Assembly: GCF_019399895.1 (NCBI RefSeq)
Contig: NC_091868.1
Location: 5,333,593-5,397,592 of the forward strand
Length of the DNA stretch: 64,000 nucleotides
Origin: Cardiocondyla obscurior
Taxonomy: Eukaryota; Arthropoda; Insecta; Hymenoptera; Formicidae
Direction of reading: 5' to 3'
Shown here piece after piece: positions 24,701-34,837 of the stretch; the stretch's first letter is position 1, and every line of letters starts with the position of its first letter. Under the pieces are notes generated by a model that saw only the letters and a program-made list of their open reading frames with translations, did no database searches and had not been told where the DNA came from. The translations under genes and the position numbers were made by a program.

Positions 24701-25970
24701 TTAGCATTCTTCAGCAGCAAGCCGGGGGTCTAGGCGGGGCACCGAATAAATTCACCGCTCCAGGTACTTCGATTCTACCTCCCTTTTGTCACTGCCAGAA
24801 CGCCCGGAACGCGGTCGGGGGAAGGGCTGTAACGGGGGTGTAACGCGCGTTCGCGATGGCGCCTCGCTTTTGTTGCGCCCGCAAGAATTCGAATTCCATC
24901 AGCCGGAATTACACAACGTTTCGCGTTATTCTTCGCCTTATTGTGGATTTCAGGACGCATAAACTACCGCCAGATAAAATCTTATTATTAATTCGCGAGC
25001 GTTTATTTCGCCATTTGAATTGTATATTCGTCATCGCGTTGTACGCCACGATTATCGAAGTCGGCAATGATTTATCGCACTTTATCGTCGAGCAAAATTT
25101 AACTCCGGTAAATTCATTATGTATTATTTTACGATGTCGCGCGTAAAAGATTTAATCGCAATTATTCTTATTTGGTTATCGATCGCGTCTACAAACAGAC
25201 AACTGTAAAGTAGTATAGAAACAATGCAAACCTCGGTCCGTTTATTTCACGAAAGGTTAAACAATGAAATATACTCTTATTTAACTTGTATTTCGCATCG
25301 AGTTTTGTAAAACTCTCCGCGGGCGCGCGTTTCGCTAGTTAATTTTCTCTTACTTTCCTTGATTGCATTGCTTTTGTTTCCTTAATCGCTATTCTTCCTC
25401 GTCGAGGAAACTTTTATTAGTGATTTCGAGTTTGAGTGACGGATTTCGTCTAAAGATAAGTACGAAGAATGAGTAATAGGATAATGCGCTTCATTACCTT
25501 ATCCGCCAAATTTCCGTATTTTTGATGTTAACAATCGAATTAATCGGAGATTCACGTAGTGCCTTGTGCTCCGTATTACGACAAAAGCTACATATTGCCG
25601 CGGAATAATAATTATTTTGCGAAACAAGACACAAGAGCGATTTTGACGGGTTTGCACGATAAATTTGCATTTCGATTGTTATCGTCGAACAATAACAATC
25701 GGAGCTGACCATTATTAATTCGGTTCGCTCGATAACGGGGAATTAAATTTGGCCCGCGCTTCTCCATTTTGCGATCGTGCGTTTTGTTCGCTCGCTTGTA
25801 TCCTCGATTTCATTTGCATGAAACACGCCATCGCATCCGGACGGTGGCTGTACGCCTGACCGCCATACCAGGTGTCGCCGACATTCCGCGGAATCCTATC
25901 TTAAAAAATTGATGTGACGCGTAAATTAGCTGTTAATTGTTACCGCTTAAAATCGACGCTAATTAGTTCT
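21721..25970. other. Non-coding, probably intronic
   Basis: I see no supported gene. GC-richer islands at 22160-22640, 22860-23200 and 23520-23960 give short overlapping frames on both strands. An acceptor-like ..gttatttccag at about 22085 has no matching donor that I trust. Confidence 0.4.
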
Positions 25971-26003
25971 CTCTCGCTTGGCCTGCTTCACGCCAAGCGA
26001 GAG
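25971..26003. repeat. 12-bp perfect hairpin
   Basis: CTCTCGCTTGGC (25971-25982) and its exact inverse (25992-26003) flank a 9-nt loop. This is a compact, very stable stem if transcribed. It is not followed by a U-tract on the + strand. Function unknown. Confidence 0.75.
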
Positions 26004-26173
26004 TCAAAAAAGTTTTAAAGTTAAGAATATACATATATCAGAGTTGAAACGGAGCTGAATATATTTGCGAACATGTGATCTTTAAGTAAATAAAATTAAG
26101 ACAAAGAGCAGAAAAGACGAAAAGAACAAGAGATAATAATCCTATTAAATTATATAATTTTAATATTTAATTT

Positions 26174-26280
26174 TAATGTTTAATTAATATGTCCCGACAA
26201 AGATGGTCTTCGCGATTTTCGAGATCGAGGACGACCTGGGGGAAGTACTGTCTTTGTCTGGACATGCTAATTAAATATTA
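26174..26280 (+). ncRNA. miRNA-precursor-like hairpin
   Basis: About 39 nt on the left (26174-26212) pair with the right arm ending at 26280. There are only isolated mismatches, several G-U pairs and a single-base bulge, with a terminal loop of about 25 nt. The central core TGTCC(C)GACAAAGA pairs with TCTTTGTC(T)GGACA. Size, arm length and scattered mismatches fit a pre-miRNA. I do not recognise either arm as a known insect miRNA. A MITE relic is the main alternative, but I see no target-site duplication. Confidence 0.4.
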
Positions 26281-26309
26281 CAATCATATCGAAAGAGAGT
26301 AACGAATAG

Positions 26310-26490
26310 ATAGGCGCGGGGGGAGGTGGGGTGAGGCGGGGGGGACAGAGTGAGAGCGAGCGCGAGCCTACGTGCCGCGCGCTAGGTATATTCCCCCTCT
26401 ACTCCCACTCTCGCTTTGTCCTTCTCCAGCGGTCGCGCGAGCACACACGTACTACACACTGCGCAGCGAGCACATGTCTCCGTACCGAAA
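26310..26490 (+). promoter_or_regulatory. G-rich promoter-like island and candidate first exon
   Basis: A block of G-runs (26318-26344) with G-quadruplex potential is followed by CT-rich and CG-rich sequence. It ends at a donor-like gaaa|gtaatt (GT at 26491). An 80-bp intron would end at the strong acceptor tttatgttgcag (26570). Promoter function and exon boundaries are inferred. Confidence 0.35.
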
Positions 26491-26638
26491 GTAATTCGCA
26501 TTTCCGTTTAACCAAAACCCTTCCGGCACGATAACCACGATTAACCACTTGATATTTCTTTATGTTGCAGATCGACGCAGTTGCTGTCCGCTGTCCGCTG
26601 TCGTCAACGGGAGTCGTCACCGCCGATATTAAGATATA

Positions 26639-27007
26639 CAGGGTGTCCCAGATCAGTGGACGATGCCGAAAATGATAGGTAGATTTAATCGAATTAAAAC
26701 GAAAAGTCCTGTACCATTTTGAAAAATTCTCAATAGTTTTTAAGAAAAAAATTAATTTATGTACGCGTAAGAGCGACGAGGAAGCGTGGGCTGAGTGAGC
26801 GCGACAGACGACGGTGCCATTTCTAGTCATTCGCCTGTCGCGCTCACTCACGCGCAGCTTTCTTGTCGCTCTTACGCTTATAAATTTTATATATTTTAAT
26901 TTTTTCTCGAAAACTATTGAGAATTTCAAAATGGTAAAGGACTTTCGTTTAATTCGATTAAATCTACCTATTATTTACGGCATCGTCCACTGATCTGGGA
27001 CACCCTG
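26639..27007. mobile_element. Foldback MITE, TA target site (369 bp)
   Basis: The long terminal inverted repeats start CAGGGTGTCCCAGATCAGTG at both ends and extend about 165 bp each, so nearly the whole element folds back on itself. TA is duplicated on each side (26637-26638 and 27008-27009), as for Tc1/mariner-type elements. There is no transposase. Arm identity by eye is about 85-90%, indicating a fairly recent insertion. Confidence 0.85.
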
Positions 27008-27148
27008 TATACGAACCGCAGCCGGTTCGTCGGTCGTCCCGCGATTTCCGCTGAGTACTCGGGCGTAGTTTTTCGACACACGACTTTCTTATAAACGCGA
27101 GTGCCAAGCATGGAACGCGTAAAGTGATCATCGAGTAATTTTCTCGGG

Positions 27149-27155
27149 TATAAAA
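27149..27155 (+). promoter_or_regulatory. TATA box
   Basis: TATAAAA lies about 22 bp before the point where homology to the second exon copy begins (27171) and about 30 bp before a plausible start near 27180. It is the best placed TATA box in the non-coding part. The second copy has no equivalent. Confidence 0.45.
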
Positions 27156-27170
27156 TCACGGTCGGGGTGT

Positions 27171-27434
27171 TCGCGAGTTACTTGTGCGCGGAAGGATGGC
27201 TCGTCACGTCCCATCTGGGAGGAGGAGCAGGCCCGGGACGGGCATCCTGCATCGGCGGAGCAACTTATAGGTAAATATAAATTTTTTAAATAAAATCTTT
27301 AATTAAAAAAAATTAACCTTTTTTATTAACTTTATTAATTGATATACCAGCATCTCTAAATTAATATTCTGCATTTTATGTTACAGTCACCGGCAGAATT
27401 GTACAACTCCGCTGAAGCAGATTGGTGAGTCGCA
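27171..27434 (+). repeat. Duplicated exon-intron-exon unit, copy 1
   Basis: Exon A (27171-27270) ends at donor tatag|gtaaat. The 116-bp intron ends ..ttttatgttacag (27386). Exon B (27387-27424) ends at donor gattg|gtgagt. The whole unit matches 50273-50538 at roughly 85-90% by eye, introns included. Homology fades just upstream of exon A and just past the second donor. Relative to copy 2, exon B lacks five bases that include the ATG. The exons look untranslated. I infer an alternative 5' end of a + strand gene lying beyond the window. An unknown dispersed repeat family is the alternative. Confidence 0.6.
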
Positions 27435-30173
27435 TCATTTTTTTTTATAAATTGTAATTGGGTGGGTTTCTTAAAAAATAACGCGCCCGTAACGCGTGCA
27501 TGGTTTCTTCTAGTTACAATTTAAAACATTACATTTTTAACACGGCGACGCTGTAAGCAAAAAATCGCAATACCCTTCGATGTTATCCTTCCGAAATAAA
27601 ACGTTAATGAGCTCGATTTATATGCCGTTGTCATTTAAAAAAGATCTTTATTCCTTAGTATGAAAAAAAAACCCGATATTAATGTTCTCTTTCTCTTCTT
27701 TCTGTAAAAAGCTTTCCGATAAAATTTTTCATTAAATATAATGAAAGCTATTTTTTGTAAATCTTGATAAAAAGAAAAGATTATTAACCTTATCGAAGAC
27801 GGGGCGGCTTTTAAAAGGTGTTGTTTGAAGATGCACTTGGCGATGAGGTAGATTCCCTTCGTAATCCGCAATTGAATGTTCAATCCCTTCAGGCGCATTT
27901 TAACAATATCGTTAAATGTACGTCGATGTGATGGTTATCTAAAGAAATATTGAAATGTGCCGCTAAGGTAGTTCTTCCTCTGATAATCTCGACGGTTACC
28001 GAGATAGCCACGCGGCGATCTAGCAGTAGACAAAGTGTTGAATCAGCAGATACGTCGCGCGTAACGGAAAAGGGGTTCCGCCACCCAGCGCGATTCTGAT
28101 ACGGTAGCTGTAAATTGTAACAGTCACGCTTCCGCGATTCCATTCACGGCCCCGGTAGCGTAAACGATTAGAACCTCGCTCGCGCTGGTGTGACGACGGT
28201 GTTACAGCTTTGTAAACTTTTAGGAGGGTAGGGAGGAGAGGGGGGGAGGGAGTGCAGCTGGGATAGAAAGAGAGGGTGAGAGTCACTCTGGTGAATGCGC
28301 GGCGACGTACGTGCGTACGTATAAGGGTCGACAGATAGTACGCGAGGGCGCGAGGGACCTCGTGCAAGAACGACGAAGGTGGAAACGGGAGGAAATGGAG
28401 GTAACAGGGGTGTGGAGGTGAACGCGGGTGGGGATGAAAGGCAACCGGTGCCGCTGTTACCTTCCTGTCGGGAATAGGGAACGCGGGTGAACGGGGGAGG
28501 AAAAGGGCGAGAGAGAGAGCTAGGTCAGGGCAAAACAACGTTAAATCCGCACTGCCAGCCCCGGGGCGCAATTTCCGCCAACCAGAACCCGAAGTACGAA
28601 GGCGACGACGACACCCGCCAGTTCTTTGGATCATCTATCTTCGTTCCGAGAAATAATCCACGCGATATTATCGGCACTCCGTGTATCTCGCACTGGTCCG
28701 CTATAATATAAACGATGTGGACTTAAGTCTACATAAACCAACGAAAGTATCGACGTATTGTGCGTACTCCTTTTTAATCGATTCCTTCGACTGATCGGCT
28801 TTAACATTAATTTTCAACGATGTAAAAAGAAATTGTTATTAAAATTAATCGACGTCAAAGCAATCGGCTAAAGTAACATATTACTTGCGATTATTAACGT
28901 TACTTCGTTATTTCGAAGAATACATTTTTTTTTTTTTAGCTCCTCTCGTTATCTTAAAGATCGCCAGAAATTATCGTGTCGCGTCGGTGTGTGCGATTCT
29001 TTGAGAGTAAAACAGTAGTAACATTCGTGAGCATTGCAGTAAATTGCCCCAAGTACGGTACTAGAATTTTTACGGCTGTGAAGGAATTACGAGCGGTGTG
29101 CATGAAAAGGATATTCATCTAACTTCTCGCTGCGCCGCGCCGTGTGACTTTTTCCCTTCGCAGCTAACGGGCGAACAAGCGCGTTCCGTTTTCCATTCCT
29201 CTCGACGAGTCCTCTCTCTTTCCTCTTTCCCTCGCAATATTGATCTTCTCGGGTTCATGAAATTGGTAGGTGCTACGCCGCCGCGTCATACAGGACACGT
29301 TACCGCTTCGTGTCGTGATAGAAATCCGAGTAGACGCATTGGCGATTATCGAACGCTGCGTTTTGTCGGACGTAAGAGTCTCAGATCGACTTTTTTTTAT
29401 CTTCGACGGCTTGACGGTACTGAGGATAGATTTTCGCTTCATGATTTTTAGATCGCATTATTGTCGAATATTAAAGTAATCGTTGCAATTCGAAAGAGGG
29501 GCGTCGTTAACGTAAATAAAGATACTGCAATAAATTTTGTCAATCGATTATTTAGCGTGATCGTGACGCCTGCTTTACCATTCCGTTCGTTACAATCGCT
29601 GACGCAGATCGGTAATTGAGACGGTCGGAGTAATTGCATTTACTCTGCCGCCACGGCGTCGGACACGTACCGAACGTCTCCTTCGTGGAATACCAATGAA
29701 CGTGTTCTTGTTACTGAAGGAATATATGCATTCGAACGGATCGGCACGAAAGCGAGCGAACGAGAAAACCGATGTTGCGGACAACGCAGGAGAGCGGACG
29801 TCGTTCGCGTCCTTATCTATTTAAAAATCAATAGCACGCTCGCGAACGTGTACTTTCTAATGAAAAATTTCATGTTACTTATTGTCTCTATTTATCGGGA
29901 AACTAATAGCAATTTCGTGTTAACAGCTATAAAGAGCATGAATTAAAATACGTGTAAAATAACATAATATTTTGTAGACGTTTATACAACGTAAATCTCT
30001 TTACGCTTATAATTTATATTGATTATTTAAAAATCCTTAAAATCATTAAATGTTATCGCGTGATAAATATTTATCGTAGGACGACATGCGACGCGAAAAC
30101 AGCAGATGTGCAGACAAAATATACAATTACAGTATGAATGTTTTAAATAACGTCAACGATCAGTGATATGTGC

Positions 30174-30193
30174 TAATTGGATGCATCCAATTA
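30174..30193. repeat. 20-bp perfect palindrome
   Basis: TAATTGGATGCATCCAATTA is identical on both strands, centred on ATGCAT, with ATTG/CAAT homeodomain-like half-sites on each side. It is a candidate dimeric binding site. Confidence 0.75.
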
Positions 30194-30245
30194 AAAAAAT
30201 TTTTTTTGTAATACTGTGTATTTTCCGACAAAACCGTGTTTATTC

Positions 30246-30427
30246 GTCATTTTATATTCGCTTCGACATTTTTCTGTTACAACTGATTGTAGCTGAAAAT
30301 AAAGAAGAAAATATAAAATGACAAGGTCTTTATTAATTAACACTTTAACTAAATAATTGGATGTCGCAATTTTTCAAAAATTGTTTTAGTTTTATATTAA
30401 AGTAGGTTTTATTTTCACTACAATCAG
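30246..30427. repeat. Interleaved inverted repeats
   Basis: GTCATTTTATATT (30246-30258) is inverted at 30310-30322. CTGATTGTAG(C)TGAAAATAAA (30283-30303) is inverted at 30408-30427. The two pairs interleave and are not nested. This could be an old foldback element that rearranged. Confidence 0.6.
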
Positions 30428-33400
30428 CAGGCTAGTCACTCGATAGTTCACAATTTTTCAACTCGGAAGATCCATAGTTTCCTCTGTTATATCCTTCTTT
30501 CCGAAATCTACTCGTTCCGGGATTACAGAGCTAAAACTTGATCGTGCAAACTTCGAACTTGGCTGTATGAAATAAGAAACGGCAATACCGTCACAAGTTC
30601 GGTTTACTGAGTTAGGGTTACGTGAAAATCTCACGGAGATAACCTCTTCTACAAATTAACGAGTCAATCATTTTTATAATATTTTTTTATATAGATACGA
30701 GGTGTTTGATCTTGTTATAAAATTATTTTATGCACACGCAACGTGGAAATGTACCCGAATTTCCGCGATTGGAATATTTAAGCGCATCTTGTTATTACAT
30801 AATTTACGCGGATTTTCCAAATTTATATTTGGCATACATATAAATTTTTGAATACGTATTTAACTATTCATAGTTATACAAGTATAATCTGAGTGCTAGA
30901 GAATTTTAATTATAAATAGTGTAATTTAACCAACGAAAAATTTTACACATTCAATGAATGATCGTCGCCATTCATTCAGTATTCGATTCGGTCTCTTTGT
31001 TTCTCCATCGTCTCCTTCTTCCTTGTTCTCTATCTGCTTCTCTCTCCAGATTGGCTTTAATTGGGTCTTCGCAATTACCGCCAAAGGGCTTCTCATTCCA
31101 TCTCCATAGCCTCCTCGTTAGTACGCATCGATAAACGATGTTACTTCGCAACGATTAGCGGGACAATACAGCGTCTCTATAGATTTTGATCTACATCTAT
31201 TCAATCAGAACTGCGAGCAGGTCTTGATACGCGCCGAAAAAATAATTGTAGTATTTTTATACTATATCGATACGTTACACGCCATTAACCATTTTGCACT
31301 GTCTATTGTTAAATGCAAGACTCGGTAACGGGATGACGAGAGGGCCGCAAGAGGCCACCGAGTAGCTAATAATTTGCCATTACGATCCATTCACAGATAT
31401 ATGATCAGCACTTCGGCGGATCGTAACTAGACAACTATGCGAAGTTTAGTCCGCCGCCGCGGAGTCGTATCCGTACGATGAATCAAACGTTCGTAATTTG
31501 ATCAATGATTGCGCGACAATGCCGGGCAATTACCGACGAAACCAGATATTTATACTGATTCAGATATATTCCGAGGAGCTAGATAGAATAGAAGCATTCC
31601 CTGAGTTAAAATTAGGTAGCGCAGTCAACTCGTGTGGGGTGTAATTGCATTGTAAAGCGGTAATGCGAAGTGTAGTCGACTTAGGAAATGCAAGTGAGGA
31701 TTAACGGAATTAAATCCGAGGCACTCTCTATTCCCCTTCTTCTCGATTAGTCTTATCGCGTAACTTTCTTCACGGTTACCGTTCCTCATTCTTTTCCCGT
31801 CGTATCGATTTTTGCGCTCTCCGTGCCCATCGCTCACCGTTTTCCGTCCGTAGCGTTTTCGCAATAACATTTTTATAATTGCAAGCGCAGAAATATAGAA
31901 CTCGCCGCGATGCTGGAAAATGCGGAAGCTTTTAAGACCAGGGAGGTTAAGAGAGAAAATAAAGGAAATCGCATAAAACAGCTGCCCGAAGGAAAACGAA
32001 AAGGCCGAAAATAAAGCACGCAGAAACATTCGTTTCGAAACATTACTCGAGTGAGCTCTTAAATTCACAAGAGGGAAATAAGAATGTAAACGATTTAATT
32101 TTACGTAATGGTAAACCGGTATCAGGCTTGACTTGAAAAGTTTTATATGAAAACTATTAAAAAGTTAAAAATTATTACTTCAGGCATATCTACGTTTATG
32201 GTAATAAAAAAAAAAAAAATAAAATAAAATATATGCAGTTATATGCAGCTTTTATTTATTTGGAGCTTGATAAGCGACGTGCGTTTGTGTGTGAGCGCGC
32301 GGAGAATATTCATTGCTTTCGTAAAAACTTTATGAAAATATATACAAAAAATACACTTTTAATATATTATGTATTAAAAATACAGTTTTTATATTCCCAA
32401 CGCTTTTATTTTATTTAAATTATTATTAGAAAAATATTTTACTATTTTCTTTAAAATTATATCTACGTAGAAAATTGTTCTTTTATTGTCTAATTGCTTA
32501 CATTTATCCCAAATTACCAGTTTACAATTTGAGTAGTTCGGTACAAAACTAATTAAGAAAACCGGAAAGTCTTTCCTTCTTACTTCTCTTTTTTTTTTTC
32601 TTCTTTTTCCTATTTACTAAAACTTCCTTGAGGGAACTGAGTTCGTGGCTTCACCACCTTTGAAACAGAAAAGAGGCAACTCGAGTCGACCGAAGAGACT
32701 AGTATGTACTAATGAGTGAGATTTGACGAGGTAGTAGTCGAGTACGGAACAACGTTACTACTAATTAAGAATTCACGATGTGCCACCAACTTTGCGATCT
32801 TAATTAAGAAAATATCTCGTTTTTCTCTTTCTGGTTTTCTCCGTTTCTCTCATTTTCTCTAAAAGAAGCATCGCTTTTTGTTGGGTCTTGATCGCGGAGA
32901 GTTAAATCGAGCAACCGGGACCGATAACAATGTGCTCGCTTTTCATGCACTCGGCCGAAAGTCTTTTTGCTGTTGCTTAAAAAACATCCTCGGTTGTTAC
33001 GTAACTCGTTTAAGACCCATGTAACAGTAAATCTTTCCATATAGAATTTCAGTAAATGTTTACTAGCGTTTTGCCCAGCATGATACCTATATCTTAACAA
33101 ATAATACGATAGATTTTCAGTGCACCATCTTAATTTTATTATTTCTAAAAGCGTTGCGCACACACATACACGCGTACGCAAATGTGTGCAGTATCTTCTA
33201 CAAGGAGAGATGTTAACGTTAAATAAATTACATGCTAATCTGCATACTGACATACATCCGAGCGCGAACGAAATGTATCTTTGATGTTTGTATATTTTAA
33301 TGAAACCCAAACATATATTTAACACGAGTATTAAAATTTCACTAATAAGATTTTGCATGGGGGCATTGAATAAAATAGGTGCGGAAAGAGAATAATGCAA

Positions 33401-33819
33401 CAAATCTGGTGATAAATCTAAATCTTGTAAAGATTCGCGGCATTTTTGGCGCAGTGCCACCGGCGATTCAATTTTAGGCCACAACCCTTGGGTTAACAAC
33501 CCCGTCGAGTAACGTACTCCCGACTATATATTACACTAATTCTGTAACTCGGATTTTCTTTTGGGCACTGTTTTCTGCGATAAAATTTTATGTACTAACA
33601 ACTTCATTCATAAATTCTTTATTCCTTATATTCAGTCGGTTTTTATTATCGCAATAAAACGAATTATCATATTTTCTGTTCGAAATATCGACGGTGTACA
33701 AAAATTAGTGAAAGCAATCATCCTGTTGCCTCTCTGGTTTTCTATCTTTTTTTTTTTTTTTTTTTTACATTTTCCGCTTTAAGTAAAACATATAAAGGGT
33801 GGGCTACGATATAAATGGC

Positions 33820-34340
33820 CACATAATCAAGCTGCGCTTGTCACCTGTACGCGACACAGGCGAAGATCAAACAGCACATGTATTTCCCCGCTCTGATACC
33901 TCGTTCCTTCCCTCCCGCGTGTTGCCGTGACGTCACGACACAATCCCGCTCCCGGGAGTTTGCTGCAACGCAGTGAACGGAGACGAGGGTGGCACGGGGA
34001 GACGGATTCGCAAACTAGGGCGACGACAGAGAAGGACGCGCAACACTGTCGAGAAATGGTGGGGAACGGGGTGGGTGTATATGCAAGGAGGGGAGTAAGT
34101 TTAGCTCGCACTGTGCCCGGGCATGGGCCGTCACCCTCACCCCCGAAGTACCCGCGGTTGCGTATACGTACAGCTCGAAGTTTCAGCGTACTTGTGCTGG
34201 GATTTCAGCCGCGGTTGCTAGGAAACCATATAGTGACGTCACGGATTGACGTCACGACTGTACACCATCGCACGCGCTACCCCGGACCAATTGTCGACCC
34301 GTGGATAGGGCTGCGCTTACCCTCCACGTCGGGCATGCAT
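33820..34340. promoter_or_regulatory. CpG-rich island with X-box and CRE sites
   Basis: A GC-rich block contains perfect CRE octamers TGACGTCA at 33928-33935, 34234-34241 and 34247-34254. An X-box-like GTTGCTAGGAAAC lies at 34214-34226, eight bases before the paired CREs. RFX proteins bind X-boxes and CREB/ATF bind CREs. The block looks like a promoter or enhancer. No start site is assigned. Confidence 0.5.
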
Positions 34341-34811
34341 TCGCGCCGAGATGTTGATTTCGGAAATCGCCCATCTCGGTCATGTCGAAACGATAACGCG
34401 GAATATCGCAAAGTGCAGTCGCATCGGAATGCCATTGTATTAACTTCCTGTTGCATTAGCCGCACAGTTTCGAAATTTCTGTGTTTCTGCGTATTCAAAC
34501 ACAAGATAGTACTTATAAAAAATCTAAATGATAGTTTCGTCATATGTATTTTATTTTTTATTTATAAGAGAAAGAGATAAAAAAAAGTGGGTCAAATTGT
34601 GAGATACACAGCAGGAAGATTAAATTTCATATTTTCCACGCTTCGATAAAAAGGTTTATTAGATTTGCAATTTGTTGTCTGTATTACTGTTTGCAAAGTT
34701 CAAAAGTGCGCTGCAAATTTTTTAATTCTGCCTTTTTTCTTTTTTTTATGTTTTTGTTTTATTTTCCGAAAATTACGTGGCAGAGATAAAATAAAACGGG
34801 AATTTTTAACA

Positions 34812-34837
34812 GCTCAATTCGCGATATCGAATTGAGC
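34812..34837. repeat. Near-perfect 26-bp palindrome
   Basis: GCTCAATTCG is followed by CGATAT and then the exact inverse CGAATTGAGC. It is a possible dimeric binding site or short hairpin. Confidence 0.6.

Larger units (their letters stand above)
26571..27270 (+). other. Candidate 5' exon interrupted by a foldback element
   Basis: It begins after the acceptor at 26570 and could run to the donor tatag|gtaaat at 27271. A 369-bp transposon lies inside it. If transcription instead starts downstream of the TATA box at 27149, only the last ~100 bp (27171-27270) would be exon. Both readings use the same donor. A 24-codon upstream ORF (ATG at 27196) stops with TAG exactly at the exon end. Confidence 0.35.
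27435..33800. other. Non-coding, probably intronic
   Basis: A GC-rich island at 28140-28650 contains G-runs at 28226-28250 able to form a G-quadruplex. The rest is AT-rich with further GC-rich patches near 29090-29460 and 31000-31900. The longest open frame (reverse, 33499-32804) starts at TTG and has no family resemblance. I see no gene. Confidence 0.4.

Noticed and set aside
26399..26929. 176-codon reverse frame
   Set aside because: It runs through most of the foldback MITE and its flank, so it cannot be an ancestral gene.
28020..28634. 204-codon reverse frame, Pro/Ser/Leu-rich
   Set aside because: It is the complement of a G-rich island. Low complexity, no motif, no splice or start support.
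32804..33499. Reverse-strand open frame of 231 codons, the longest in the non-coding part
   Set aside because: It begins at TTG with the first ATG about 46 codons in, has no family motif, and crosses CA-repeat-like sequence that creates a Cys/Arg-rich stretch. Its length is somewhat unlikely by chance, so a tBLASTn would be decisive, but I cannot support a gene.
33927..34580. 217-codon + strand frame in the CRE-containing island
   Set aside because: It starts at GTG in the CRE palindrome and has no motif. The island is GC-rich, so stops are rare, and the tail runs into AT-rich sequence with a composition unlike a protein.
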